Shown: one piece after another, positions 26,852-36,341 of the stretch
Layout of the letters: each line of letters starts with the position of its first letter
How positions within the stretch are numbered: position 1 is the stretch's first letter
Origin: Candidatus Zixiibacteriota bacterium
GTDB taxonomy: Bacteria; Zixibacteria; MSB-5A5; GN15; PGXB01
NCBI GenBank assembly: GCA_016933695.1
Contig: JAFGAL010000001.1
Span: forward strand, 248,001 to 312,000
Length of the DNA stretch: 64,000 nt
Reading direction: 5' to 3'
Position numbers and translations under genes: made by a program
The notes under the pieces: model-generated
What the model was told of the DNA's origin: nothing
Databases searched by the model: none
The model's input: the letters and a program-made list of their open reading frames with translations, nothing else

Positions 26852-28086
26852 GATCGCTTCGCGAATATGAAAAAATAGTCGGTTCGGCGGTGTTGAATCA
26901 GCTGGAGCAATTGGCCGAAAACCTGACCGGACTGAAAGTGGTGCATGTCAATTCCACCAAAGCCGGCGGCGGGGTGGCCGAAATTCTCTCGTGGATGATT
27001 CCGTTCATGACGGAACTGGGCATCACTGCCTCATGGGAAGTCATTCAGGGGGATGAACCGTTTTTCAATGTCACCAAGACCTTCCATAACGGCCTGCAGG
27101 GACATCAGGTAAATCTGCTTCCATCACAGATTGCGGCGTACGAGGAAACCAACCGCAGCAACGCCGAGCGATTGCGACCGATACTCGAAGACGCCGATAT
27201 CGTGTTTATTCACGATCCCCAACCGGCGTATTTATTACACCTCTGCCCCAACCGCAAAGGCAAATGGATCTGGCGATGTCATATTGACGCCAGTCATCCC
27301 GCACGGTCGGTCTGGAAATATCTGCGGCCACTGCTGGAGGGGTTCGACGCCAGCATCTTCTCGATGGCGGAATTTTCAAAATCGCTTCCGCATCCGCAGT
27401 TTCTAATTGCACCAAGTATCGATCCGCTCAGTGAGAAGAATCGCAAATTAAGAGCTGATGAAATCGCGCGCGTCCGTACCAAATACAATCTCGATCCCGG
27501 CCGACCGATTTTGACTCAGGTGTCGCGTTTCGACTGGTTTAAAGATCCGATCGGGGTTATCGAGGGGTATCACCTGATTCGCAAATTTGCCCCGGTTCAG
27601 CTGGTGCTGGCGGGCGGCGGTGCGGATGATGATCCCGAGGGCGCCGAAGTCCTGCGGCTGGTCAAAGAGGCCGCGGCGGACGATCCCGATATCAATATCC
27701 TGCTGTTGCCGCCGGACGCGCATCGTACGATCAATGCCCTGCAAAGATGTTCCACGGTTATTATTCAGAAATCCACTCGCGAGGGATTCGGCCTGACTGT
27801 CACCGAAGGGCTCTGGAAAGGCAAACCAGTAATCGGCGGCGATGTCGGCGGGATCAGGCTTCAGGTGATCAACTACCACACCGGGTTTCTGGTGAACAGC
27901 CCGGAGGGGATGACCCAGAAGATCCGGTACCTGCTCAATCATGAAAATATGATTGAAATAATGGGCATCAAGGGGCGTGAATTCGTTCGCGAGAATTTCC
28001 TTTTAACCCGTCACCTCCGCGAGTACCTTACACTCATGGTCGGTTTGCGGCGTGGCTTTGCCAGCCGACTGATCGCGGCCGCCTGA
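26848..28086 (+). CDS. GT4 glycosyltransferase, trehalose synthase (TreT)-like
   Basis: 412 residues, GT-B fold. The start VVHVNSTKAGGGVAEIL and the donor-site run STREGFGLTVTEGLWKGKPV (with the E-x7-E glutamates) match the trehalose glycosyl-transferring synthase group, which makes trehalose from NDP-glucose and glucose in one step. A purely sequence-based distinction from other GT4 enzymes is not absolute, but the context (DUF5752 before, trehalose-phosphate genes after) supports it. Translationally coupled to DUF5752 and 23 bases before the phosphatase gene. Confidence 0.85.
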   Translation: MRSLREYEKIVGSAVLNQLEQLAENLTGLKVVHVNSTKAGGGVAEILSWMIPFMTELGITASWEVIQGDEPFFNVTKTFHNGLQGHQVNLLPSQIAAYEETNRSNAERLRPILEDADIVFIHDPQPAYLLHLCPNRKGKWIWRCHIDASHPARSVWKYLRPLLEGFDASIFSMAEFSKSLPHPQFLIAPSIDPLSEKNRKLRADEIARVRTKYNLDPGRPILTQVSRFDWFKDPIGVIEGYHLIRKFAPVQLVLAGGGADDDPEGAEVLRLVKEAAADDPDINILLLPPDAHRTINALQRCSTVIIQKSTREGFGLTVTEGLWKGKPVIGGDVGGIRLQVINYHTGFLVNSPEGMTQKIRYLLNHENMIEIMGIKGREFVRENFLLTRHLREYLTLMVGLRRGFASRLIAAA

Positions 28087-28109
28087 TATCCATTTTCAGG
28101 AAGGTGTCC

Positions 28110-28886
28110 ATGTCAAAAGTGCTCGATCGTTTTTTTGCCGGATTACAAACGGCACAATACGGATTGCTCCTGCTTGATTACGACGGGACACTCGCGCCGT
28201 TTCGTGAAAAGCGCGATGAGGCTATTCCCTATCCGGGCGTGGAAAACCGTCTGGATGAGCTGATCGCATCGAAAACCACCACAGTTGTGATAATCTCCGG
28301 GCGGGCGATCCGTGATCTGAAACCGCTTCTTCATCTGAAAACATACCCCGAAATATGGGGAAGCCACGGATGGGAGCATTGTGACAAAGACGGTGTCTAC
28401 ACGCTTCGCCGAGCCGATCCCGAGAGTCTCCGCAAACTGGCCGAAGCAAAAAAGTATATAGAAGACAGCAACTTAACAAGATATCTCGAAGAGAAACCGG
28501 TGTCGCTGGCGATACACTACCGGGGAGTCGATCCTGACAAAACCCTTGAAATAAAACATAAAATATCGCATCATTGGGAAGAACTGCTTGCGGGATCACA
28601 ACTGACCTGTGCCGAATTCGACGGTGGGTTGGAACTGAAACTTCCGCGTTTTACCAAAGGTGACGTCGTTAAGGGGATTTTGGAGCGTTATCCAAAACCG
28701 CCGGTGACGGCATATCTTGGCGACGACCTGACCGATGAAGACGCTTTTCGGGCGCTACCGGAATCGGGCGTGGGCGTCCTGGTCCGAACGGAGCAACGGC
28801 CGAGTGCGGCCAAAGCGTGGATACAACCGCCGGATGCGATGCTGGCGTTTTTAGACAGGTGGCTGAAGATTGACTCATCGCGTTGA
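28110..28886 (+). CDS. otsB: Trehalose-6-phosphate phosphatase
   Basis: 258 residues of the HAD superfamily. Motif I is LLDYDGTLAPF, motif II ISGR, and motif IV GDDLTDEDAF. It hydrolyses trehalose-6-phosphate to trehalose in the cytoplasm. ATG 28110 is chosen over GTG 28104 because AGGAAGG sits at proper distance. It overlaps the following synthase by 17 bases, so the two proteins are made together and complete the OtsA-OtsB route. Confidence 0.95.
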   Translation: MSKVLDRFFAGLQTAQYGLLLLDYDGTLAPFREKRDEAIPYPGVENRLDELIASKTTTVVIISGRAIRDLKPLLHLKTYPEIWGSHGWEHCDKDGVYTLRRADPESLRKLAEAKKYIEDSNLTRYLEEKPVSLAIHYRGVDPDKTLEIKHKISHHWEELLAGSQLTCAEFDGGLELKLPRFTKGDVVKGILERYPKPPVTAYLGDDLTDEDAFRALPESGVGVLVRTEQRPSAAKAWIQPPDAMLAFLDRWLKIDSSR

Positions 28887-30363
28887 CAATATCGAAGAGC
28901 TGAAACCGATCATTGCCTCCAACCGTCTGCCGATCAAACTGGAGCGGATCGACGGCAACTGGCAAATCCTCAGCGGTACCGGGGGACTGGTGACGGCACT
29001 GGCGCCGGTATTGCGACACAACGACGGGGTCTGGGTCGGCTGGCCGGGTGCTCCGGTCAACGAAGAGCTGGAACGGCTTCTGCATTCCAGTGCCGCCGAT
29101 ATCGGATATCAGCTGAAAATTGTCGATTTGACTGAAAAGGATATCGAGCGATTTTATCGCGGCTTTTCCAATGAAGCGCTCTGGCCGCTGTTTCACGATT
29201 TGATCGATCATTGCTCTTTCGACATCAAGCACTGGGAAACCTACCAGCAGGTCAATTACAAATTCGCGAAGGCAATCGCCGATACGGCATCCGGCTCCAA
29301 TTTGATTTGGGTTCAGGATTATCACCTGATTATGACAGGGTATTTTCTCAAGGAAATGGGCTTTACCGACAACACCGCCTTCTTTCTGCATATCCCGTTT
29401 CCCCCGCAGGATATTTTCATGCGTCTGCCCTGGCGCCAGGAAATTCTGGAAGCCATGCTCTGTTACCGGCTAATCGGCTTTCAAACCGAACGCGACCGTC
29501 GCAATTTCGTCCGCTGTGTCAAAGCCCTGCTTCCCGAAGCGCAGGTCAACCAGCGTCGGAAATACCAGATCATCAAATACAACAATCAACTCAGTCGTAT
29601 CGGCGCATTCCCGATCAGCATCGATTACAAGAGTTTCAACGACGACGCCAGGTCCAAAGATGTCAACGATGCCGCCTGGTATTTTCACGAGCGTTTCCCG
29701 GACCAGAAAATAATCGTCGGGATTGACCGTCTGGATTACACCAAGGGTATCCCCCATCGCCTCCTGGCGTTTGAAAACTGCCTGGAACGCTATCCTGAAC
29801 TGCGGCGCAAAATTACGCTGGTCGAGGTGGTGGTGCCGAGCCGCACCGAGGTTCCGGAATACCAAATGATGAAAAAGCAGATTGATGAGATGGTCGGCCG
29901 GATCAACGGCCGTTTTACCGAGGGCGGATGGGTGCCGATTCACTATATTTTCGGAACATTGGACCGCTCGGAACTTCTGGGATGCTATAAGGCATCCGAG
30001 ATTGCCCTGATCACCCCATTGAAAGACGGGATGAATTTGGTGGCAAAAGAGTATTGCGCCTCGCATGTGGATGATCTGGGGGTGTTGATTCTCTCCGAAT
30101 TCGCCGGAGCCGCCAGCCGTCTGGATTGCGGGGCGATTCTGGTCAATCCCTACAACGTCATCGAGGTGGCCGACGCGATTTTTCGCGCCTATATCATGGA
30201 CCAGTCCGAGCAGAAAAACCGCATGCGCAAAATGCGCTCGGAAATCCGCCGCAATAACGTGTTTCGCTGGGTCGAGCAGTTCGTGGCGACGTTCGAACTC
30301 GGCGACGAAAACGGGTATGGTAAAGCCGATTTGCCGGTTTCCACGTCCACTCCACAGCAATAA
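28870..30363 (+). CDS. otsA: Trehalose-6-phosphate synthase (GT20)
   Basis: 497 residues, joining a glucosyl donor to glucose-6-phosphate. GT20 signatures are clear: NRLPI near the start, VWVQDYHLI, GFQTERDRRNF, GIDRLDYTKGI, and the C-terminal PLKDGMNLVAKEY with LSEFAGAA. Translation most likely begins at TTG 28870, preceded by AGGTGG at 7 bases; no ATG in frame precedes the conserved NRLPI motif. It overlaps otsB and is the last gene of the trehalose operon. Confidence 0.96.
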   Translation: MTHRVDNIEELKPIIASNRLPIKLERIDGNWQILSGTGGLVTALAPVLRHNDGVWVGWPGAPVNEELERLLHSSAADIGYQLKIVDLTEKDIERFYRGFSNEALWPLFHDLIDHCSFDIKHWETYQQVNYKFAKAIADTASGSNLIWVQDYHLIMTGYFLKEMGFTDNTAFFLHIPFPPQDIFMRLPWRQEILEAMLCYRLIGFQTERDRRNFVRCVKALLPEAQVNQRRKYQIIKYNNQLSRIGAFPISIDYKSFNDDARSKDVNDAAWYFHERFPDQKIIVGIDRLDYTKGIPHRLLAFENCLERYPELRRKITLVEVVVPSRTEVPEYQMMKKQIDEMVGRINGRFTEGGWVPIHYIFGTLDRSELLGCYKASEIALITPLKDGMNLVAKEYCASHVDDLGVLILSEFAGAASRLDCGAILVNPYNVIEVADAIFRAYIMDQSEQKNRMRKMRSEIRRNNVFRWVEQFVATFELGDENGYGKADLPVSTSTPQQ

Positions 30364-30393
30364 AAAATTCAAAAAAAATTATCTCGCGGGGGG

Positions 30394-30421
30394 TTGCCAA
30401 CTTTTTTTAAAGTTGTATACT
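30394..30421 (+). promoter_or_regulatory. Promoter with palindromic spacer for the aminotransferase gene
   Basis: TTGCCA (30394-30399), a 16-base spacer and TATACT (30416-30421). CAACTTT (30398-30404) and AAAGTTG (30409-30415) form a perfect 7-bp inverted repeat occupying the spacer, a position suited to an operator. The predicted transcription start is near 30428. Confidence 0.65.
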
Positions 30422-30473
30422 ACTTTGCTATTGTTTCGGTGCGTATCGACCCTGTTAGAGAAGGAGACGAGCC

Positions 30474-31754
30474 ATGACTCTCACAACGACACAGAAAAAC
30501 CTGCTGGGGTATTCCGAACTTTCGGACAAGGAACTGCTGGACCTGGATGAACGATACGGCGCGAATCACTACCAACGGCTCAAGACCATCGTGCGCAAAT
30601 CGGAAGGGGCGTGGCTGTACACGCAGGACGGACGAAAAGTCCTCGACTGCCTGGCCGCATACAGCGCCGCCAATCCCGGACATCACCATCCGAAAATCGT
30701 CGCGGCGCTGGTGGATGCGCTTCAGCGCGGCTTCGGTTCGGTGATTTCCAATGTGGTCTATACCGACGTGATGTCGCTGTTTTTACAGAAAGTATCGACT
30801 CTGGTGCCGCAGTTGGGCACACGTTTCGGTACCGACGGGAACAAGGCCTTGCCGAAGAACGGCGGGGTGGAGTCGGTCGAGACGGCGATCAAGCTGTTAC
30901 GCTATTACGGATATAAAGAGAAAGGCATCCCCGACGGCAAGCAGGAAATTATCGTCTATGACAACAATTTCCACGGCCGCATGATTACGGTGGTGTCATT
31001 CTCCACGACGCCAAAATACAAAGAAGGGTTCGGCCCGCTGACTCCGGGATTCAAGGCGATTCCGTACGGCGATCTGGCCGCGACCGAGAAGATGATCACC
31101 AAAAACACCTGCGGTATTCTGGTTGAGCCGATGCAGGGCGAGGGCGGGATGTATCAGCCCCCGCAGGGCTTCCTGAAAGGCCTTCGCGAACTGGCCGACA
31201 AATACAACCTGCTGTTGGCGTTCGATGAAATCCAGGTCGGCCTGGGACGCACCGGAAAAACCTTCTGCTTCGAACATGAAAACGTCGTTCCCGACGCGGT
31301 TGTTCTCGGCAAGGCGATTTCCGGCGGTCTGGTGCCGCTGTCGGTGTTGGTGACTAACCGAAGCTTGATGGATCTGGCGTTCAAACCGGGCTCCGACGGT
31401 TCGACATACGGCGGCTATCCGCTGGCCTGCGCCGCCGGCGTGGCCGCGCTCGACGTTCTGCACGACGAAAAACTGGCCGAACGCAGTGCCACAACCGGGA
31501 AAATCCTCAAAGAGAAAATCGAGAAGGTCGCGGCGCGTTCTTCCCATGTCAAGGAAGTGCGCGGACGCGGGCTGTTTATCGGGATCGAGGTTAAGAGCGG
31601 TGACGCCATGGTGTACTGCCGCAAACTGCTCGATCTGGATATGCTGGCCAACGACAGCCACGGCCACACGATTCGCATCTCGCCGCCGCTGGTTATCAAC
31701 GACGACGAGGTTAATTACATTGTCGAACGGCTGGAGAAGGTTCTGGTCGACTGA
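30474..31754 (+). CDS. Class III PLP aminotransferase, ornithine aminotransferase-like
   Basis: 426 residues. SAANPGHHHPKI, the EPMQGEGG segment, the PLP-phosphate DEIQVGLGRTGK and the Schiff-base lysine in VLGKAISGG show an active class III (OAT/ArgD/PatA) enzyme acting on an omega-amino group. DEIQ-GLGRTGK favours the ornithine aminotransferase side, but acetylornithine or putrescine transaminase remain possible. GAAGGAGAC precedes ATG 30474. It has its own promoter and terminator and is monocistronic. Confidence 0.88.
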   Translation: MTLTTTQKNLLGYSELSDKELLDLDERYGANHYQRLKTIVRKSEGAWLYTQDGRKVLDCLAAYSAANPGHHHPKIVAALVDALQRGFGSVISNVVYTDVMSLFLQKVSTLVPQLGTRFGTDGNKALPKNGGVESVETAIKLLRYYGYKEKGIPDGKQEIIVYDNNFHGRMITVVSFSTTPKYKEGFGPLTPGFKAIPYGDLAATEKMITKNTCGILVEPMQGEGGMYQPPQGFLKGLRELADKYNLLLAFDEIQVGLGRTGKTFCFEHENVVPDAVVLGKAISGGLVPLSVLVTNRSLMDLAFKPGSDGSTYGGYPLACAAGVAALDVLHDEKLAERSATTGKILKEKIEKVAARSSHVKEVRGRGLFIGIEVKSGDAMVYCRKLLDLDMLANDSHGHTIRISPPLVINDDEVNYIVERLEKVLVD

Positions 31755-31833
31755 CGACGATGGCAGACTTGATGCCGCCGGGCGATGAGTTGCGGCGGTC
31801 GATATAGACCCTCATCTTTTCAATTACCCTTAT

Positions 31834-31867
31834 CCGGTGCGGTCTTCGGATCGCACCGGTGTTTTTT
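31834..31867 (+). terminator. Strong Rho-independent terminator with TTCG loop
   Basis: CCGGTGCG (31834-31841) pairs with CGCACCGG (31852-31859), extended inward by GTC/GAT to a TTCG tetraloop (31845-31848), then seven Ts. It ends the aminotransferase transcript and insulates the next gene. Confidence 0.9.
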
Positions 31868-31872
31868 TGCTG

Positions 31873-31901
31873 TTGTCTTCATGGCTGAATATGGCTATAT
31901 T
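31873..31901 (+). promoter_or_regulatory. Promoter of an apparently leaderless gene
   Basis: TTGTCT (31873-31878), a 17-base spacer and TATATT (31896-31901). The expected transcription start, about 7 bases further, coincides with the A of ATG 31908. No Shine-Dalgarno precedes that ATG. Confidence 0.6.
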
Positions 31902-31907
31902 TGATAT

Positions 31908-33302
31908 ATGAAAAGGGCGCGGGACTATGCAATCCGGGCTATCCTTGTGGTCGCTGTCGGCATTTCGTCACAATCAGCCACAGTACAGGGCACAACTTTT
32001 AAGCGTATTAATGATAATCCGGAACCATCGGACATAATCAATGCCATCAGTAAAGGTCATTCGGTTTTTCTCAAGAATTGCACAATTGAGGGGAATCTGT
32101 GCTGCAGTAATGAAATTAGGGGTGAGCTTGGTTTTTTGGATTGCAACTTTCTGGATGATGTAGATTTTTCCAGGGCTAAATTCTACGGCAAATTGCATTG
32201 TGTCGGCATTCACTTTAAAGGAAACGTGAGGTTTGAATCGTCGGTATTTTCCAGTGTCGATTCTTCTAATAGTCCATTTGGTCAGTTAACGCGCAAAGGC
32301 GATGTTGAATTGGATCAACTAGTTCGTTTTAAAAGGTGCACATTCCACAAAAAGGTCTGTTTTATAAATGCTGTCTTCAACGATTCAACGTCGTTTTGTG
32401 CCGTTGAGTTTTTGGATGATGTTTCATTTCATAACACTCGCTTTTATCGTTTCGTTGATTTTCATTACTGCGAGTTCAAAGAAGGCGCGGATTTCGATTC
32501 AACGACATTTGACTCCGGTGTCAATTTCGCCAATTGTCTCATATGCAATGGCAGTTTCATAGAGACTACACTAGAGGGAGCGGAATTTTCGGATGCATCA
32601 TTTAATCATGTTATCTTTGAACCGCGAACGATGCCGGATTATTCAACTCTGGCCGAAGTACAGGGACTCCATACGCTCACCTATGACGGTAACCCGTCTC
32701 AATTAACCGGTCTCTACGGCTCGTTTTTTAATAATCGTTATCTTAATCAATCACGGCAGATCAAGTACGCCATAAGGAAGACTGAGAATGAGAAGGACAG
32801 ACAATCACATCCCTTCATCTATGGTTTGAAATGGCTTTTTCTTGATAAAACGTGTCAATATGGCATGAATGTATGGAGACCATTAGGCATTATATTTGGA
32901 TTTTTTATAATTTTCGCTGTTAGCTATTACCTGATCATTCGATTTGGCGGACGAAAAAACGGCATTGCCGTCAATCATTCAGGTGATATGTACTCGCATA
33001 AATATCCCCCTTTGGTAAAACCGAAACGTATTATTGAACAGCGCCCCTTTAAAAAGGTCATTGCGTTTTTAAAATGGGAATCCAAGCTCACTTATGAAGC
33101 GTTTTTCTTTAGCCTAATTAATTCGTTTAATATCTCATTTCAGGATTTTACACTGCGACGATGGTTTACACTATTAAGATTGAATCCAAAGTCAATAAAA
33201 CCCATTGGTTGGGTGAGACCATTATCAGCAATACAATCGCTTGCAACTCTTTATCTTTGGATCCTGTGGATTTTTATATACGGCAAGAGTCTGATTGAAT
33301 AG
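31908..33302 (+). CDS. Pentapeptide-repeat-like exported protein with C-terminal membrane segments
   Basis: 464 residues: an N-terminal hydrophobic signal or anchor (about 8-28), a central right-handed-helix-like region (about 45-240) with loose pentapeptide repeats ('CTIEG', 'FSRAKF', 'ADFDSTTF', 'FSDASF'), a linker, then membrane segments near 320-345 and 440-460 separated by a basic loop. This resembles the pentapeptide membrane proteins often seen as singletons. Codon use and base composition are clearly AT-richer than the neighbours, suggesting recent acquisition. The function is unknown; a scaffold or ion-channel role is speculation. Confidence 0.7.
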   Translation: MKRARDYAIRAILVVAVGISSQSATVQGTTFKRINDNPEPSDIINAISKGHSVFLKNCTIEGNLCCSNEIRGELGFLDCNFLDDVDFSRAKFYGKLHCVGIHFKGNVRFESSVFSSVDSSNSPFGQLTRKGDVELDQLVRFKRCTFHKKVCFINAVFNDSTSFCAVEFLDDVSFHNTRFYRFVDFHYCEFKEGADFDSTTFDSGVNFANCLICNGSFIETTLEGAEFSDASFNHVIFEPRTMPDYSTLAEVQGLHTLTYDGNPSQLTGLYGSFFNNRYLNQSRQIKYAIRKTENEKDRQSHPFIYGLKWLFLDKTCQYGMNVWRPLGIIFGFFIIFAVSYYLIIRFGGRKNGIAVNHSGDMYSHKYPPLVKPKRIIEQRPFKKVIAFLKWESKLTYEAFFFSLINSFNISFQDFTLRRWFTLLRLNPKSIKPIGWVRPLSAIQSLATLYLWILWIFIYGKSLIE

Positions 33303-33499
33303 CAAATAATGTCGCATTATATAGATCCAAGCCAAATGGAGATGATTTTTCTCTTCCTCCACAACCAACATTTTGCCTGATTCAGCTCTAATTGAGGATA
33401 TCGAATAACTAGCCATTTCTGATTCATACCGTCTCGCACTATTGGATCATACGATACTCACCGGAGTTGTCGTTCGATAAATAAATATAATGGCAACTA

Positions 33500-34690
33500 T
33501 CAGCCCTGAATCAGGCGATGGACGGTAATTTCCGAGCGCGCACCCAGTCTGATCTGTGGCCCCCAGTAGCCGGTTCCCCGACTGACATAGACATGCGTCC
33601 CGTCATGCGTGTGGAATCCGGAAAGATAGGGCTGAGTCAGCGCCGCCAGAAAATGGTACGGGAAGTACTGCCCACCGTGGGTATGGCCGGAAATCATATA
33701 ATCGAACCCCGCCCGAGACGCTTCGAATATGCTTTTCGGTTGATGCGCCAAAAGAATCCTGGCGTGACAATCCGGAGCATTGGCTATGGCCTGATGCGGA
33801 TCGGACACATGCCGTTTGCCGAAGCGTCCGCCCTCGAAGTCGGTAACCCCGGCCAGAAGCAGTTTCCCCTCGCCGCGGTCGATAATCCGGTGTTCGTTTA
33901 CCAGCACGGTGAATCCCAGCCGCGATACTTCTTCGATCCACGGTTCCACGCCCGAATAGTACTCATGATTACCGGTAACGAAATATGAACCGTACGGTGC
34001 CTTCAAATCCGCCAGCGGGGCGACATCAACACCCAACTGTGCCACGGAGCCGTCGACCAAATCGCCGGTCAGCGCGACAAGATCAGGCTGTAAGGCATTG
34101 ACCGTATCGACCACCTCTTGCACGAACGGCCGTTTGATCGTACCGCTGACATGTATGTCGGTAATTTGCACGATGGTGAATCCATCGAGATCGGAGGGGA
34201 GATTTCTCAGGGGGACATCGACCCGGACTATTTTCGGATCGCGCAACGCGCCGTATATGCCGTACCCCGTCAGCGCGCCGGTCAGACCGAGAATGCCCAG
34301 ATTGACCGAGTTGACCAAAACCCGGCGGCGTTCCGGATCGACCGTGTCCGCGGTACCGGTCGGCGTTCCGAACAGGTTGCCCGCAACCTGCAGCAGACGA
34401 TGCACCCCCGTCGACACCAGCAGGATGACGTCCTTTACAACTAAAATCGCAAACAGCAGGGTGAAAAAACCGAATCCGAGATAACCGATCCACGCCAGAA
34501 CGTCGATCAATCCGTTACTCGTACCGCTGAACCGAAAGGCCGCGGTCACGATCGGCAGTGCCCAGAACACGGCGACAATCCCCCACAGGATGATAGTCGT
34601 CGGCAAACCGAAATCGGCCGGAACGATTATCCTCCAGCCGATATACCCATACATCAGGGCCAGCACGAATATGGCAATCAGAATAAACAT
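33500..34690 (-). CDS. Membrane-anchored metallophosphoesterase (YaeI-like)
   Basis: 396 residues: about four hydrophobic segments within the first 150, then a calcineurin-like phosphoesterase domain with ITDIHVSG, LTGDLVDG, GNHEYYSG and GHTHGGQ, the full metal-binding set. YaeI-like members act on phosphodiester substrates such as lipid head groups at the membrane. It is the last gene of a same-strand run, 94 bases after the CoA-transferase. The spacer 33303-33499 holds no visible gene. Confidence 0.88.
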   Translation of the reverse strand: MFILIAIFVLALMYGYIGWRIIVPADFGLPTTIILWGIVAVFWALPIVTAAFRFSGTSNGLIDVLAWIGYLGFGFFTLLFAILVVKDVILLVSTGVHRLLQVAGNLFGTPTGTADTVDPERRRVLVNSVNLGILGLTGALTGYGIYGALRDPKIVRVDVPLRNLPSDLDGFTIVQITDIHVSGTIKRPFVQEVVDTVNALQPDLVALTGDLVDGSVAQLGVDVAPLADLKAPYGSYFVTGNHEYYSGVEPWIEEVSRLGFTVLVNEHRIIDRGEGKLLLAGVTDFEGGRFGKRHVSDPHQAIANAPDCHARILLAHQPKSIFEASRAGFDYMISGHTHGGQYFPYHFLAALTQPYLSGFHTHDGTHVYVSRGTGYWGPQIRLGARSEITVHRLIQG

Positions 34691-34784
34691 GATATCGTAT
34701 CAGGCATAACCCCGGAGTGCTTCCGATGGTTCCTGAGTATATCCGGAGTGCCGGAAGATCAGTCGATACCGAACCGGATTGTCG

Positions 34785-36176
34785 CTATCGATCGAGCCGT
34801 TTGATCGCTTCTTCGTACGGCGTGAATCCCGACAACCCTCTCGCCCAGGCCTTGTCCGGCTGATGAAACGCGGGATTGTCACGAATAACCTTCAGCAGTT
34901 TTTCGGTATCTTCCGGGTCCGCCAGATGCGCGATTCCGACCGCCCGTTCGCCGAGACTCAATCCGCGCGGATCAAAGGCACCGTGTTCGGTTACCAGAAC
35001 CACCTGATCGGCGGGAATCGCGGTGGTGGTGATCCCGGCCGGACACATATCGACAATTTTGGAGATACCTTTCACGGTTTTCGATTTCATGGCGATGATG
35101 GCCACGCCGCCCGGAGAATACTGCGCCCCGCGAATGAAATCGGCCTGGCCGCCGACGCCGCTGTAAATTTGCCGGGCATGAAGTGAATCGGCCCAGATAT
35201 TGCCATGCAGATCAACCCCAATCGCGCTGTTGATGGTTACCATCTTCGGCTGATCGGCAATCTTGAACACGCTATTGGTATAGTCACAGGGACGGCTTTG
35301 AATCGAACTGTTGTAATCGAGCCAGTCGTACCCCTCTTTGTTTTCCGCCAGAAAGATCGATGAAATCGAGAAATTGACTGATTTTTTCCAGCGGTTGGTC
35401 ACCGCACCGCTTTGCACCAGTTTGATCATCGCACCGGCGAACAACTCGGTATGAATCCCCAGGTCGCCGACACCTTTTCGGATAATCGAATCGGTCACGG
35501 CTTCGGGAACCTCGCCGATACCGTACTGGAGGGTCGATCCCGGGGTGGTGCCGGTGCCGTCCTCGATATACAGCGCCGCGATAATATCACCGATCCGCCG
35601 CGCCGTTTCATCCGGTTCATGCACCGGACTGACCGGGAGTTCATAGCCGGTCTCGAACAGGTAGTCGATACTGCTTTCCGTGATGGTGGTTCCGAGCACG
35701 AACGGCATGCGTTCGTTGTGCTCCGCGATGACAATGCCCCCGTCCTTCTTGGCCACGCGAATCGCCTCGGCCACACCCTCCACGGTTGTCCCCAGACTGT
35801 AATTGCCGCCGTGATCCGGCCCGCTGACGCTCAACATCACAATATTGGGCCTGATCAACCGGATATGCCGCGGAATTTCCGAAAGGTGGATGGGATGATA
35901 CTTCGCCCATCCCCGGTTCACCGCGACCTGCGAAAGACGCCCGTTGAATATGACGCGGTGGGTCAGATCCCGACACCGTTCCTCGGAAAACAGCGGCTCC
36001 AGCCGGTCGCCCAGGATCAACACACTGTACATTTCAACGTCTTTAATTGACAAATCTTTTGCCAACTGGAGCAGTAACTCCTGCGGAGGAGCGGCATTGC
36101 CGGACACATAAATAACACTGCCCGGCTTTATTATGGCAGGGTTGATAACTTCTTCAGCAGTTCTAATTCGTTTCAT
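34785..36176 (-). CDS. Acetyl-CoA hydrolase/CoA-transferase family (4-hydroxybutyrate CoA-transferase-like)
   Basis: 463 residues, two Rossmann-like halves. The LGIHTELFAG segment carries the catalytic glutamate used to form the CoA thioester intermediate in 4-hydroxybutyrate and related CoA-transferases. GIGEVP and VTEHGAFDPRGLSLGERA are further family marks. It should move CoA between acetyl-CoA and a short-chain acid. The natural acid cannot be told, and no 4-hydroxybutyrate pathway gene is adjacent. It is transcribed with, or downstream of, the SDR and nitrilase-like genes. Confidence 0.85.
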   Translation of the reverse strand: MKRIRTAEEVINPAIIKPGSVIYVSGNAAPPQELLLQLAKDLSIKDVEMYSVLILGDRLEPLFSEERCRDLTHRVIFNGRLSQVAVNRGWAKYHPIHLSEIPRHIRLIRPNIVMLSVSGPDHGGNYSLGTTVEGVAEAIRVAKKDGGIVIAEHNERMPFVLGTTITESSIDYLFETGYELPVSPVHEPDETARRIGDIIAALYIEDGTGTTPGSTLQYGIGEVPEAVTDSIIRKGVGDLGIHTELFAGAMIKLVQSGAVTNRWKKSVNFSISSIFLAENKEGYDWLDYNSSIQSRPCDYTNSVFKIADQPKMVTINSAIGVDLHGNIWADSLHARQIYSGVGGQADFIRGAQYSPGGVAIIAMKSKTVKGISKIVDMCPAGITTTAIPADQVVLVTEHGAFDPRGLSLGERAVGIAHLADPEDTEKLLKVIRDNPAFHQPDKAWARGLSGFTPYEEAIKRLDR

Positions 36177-36341
36177 GACTCTCTCATCTCACTCTCAGGC
36201 ACGAGGCACAACCGGCCCGGCCGTTGGCCTATCCGTTTTAACCAATCAAACGTGCTAACATAATAATTAACGGCGGAATTGTCTATGACTTTATTGTGCC
36301 GACATCAAACCATCCCACCCCGGCAAGGCCTTGTGGAAAGC

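Noticed and set aside
32361-33300. Pentapeptide protein as a quinolone-resistance (Qnr-type) protein
   Set aside because: The repeats are loose and the protein has a signal and membrane segments, unlike the compact soluble Qnr family.
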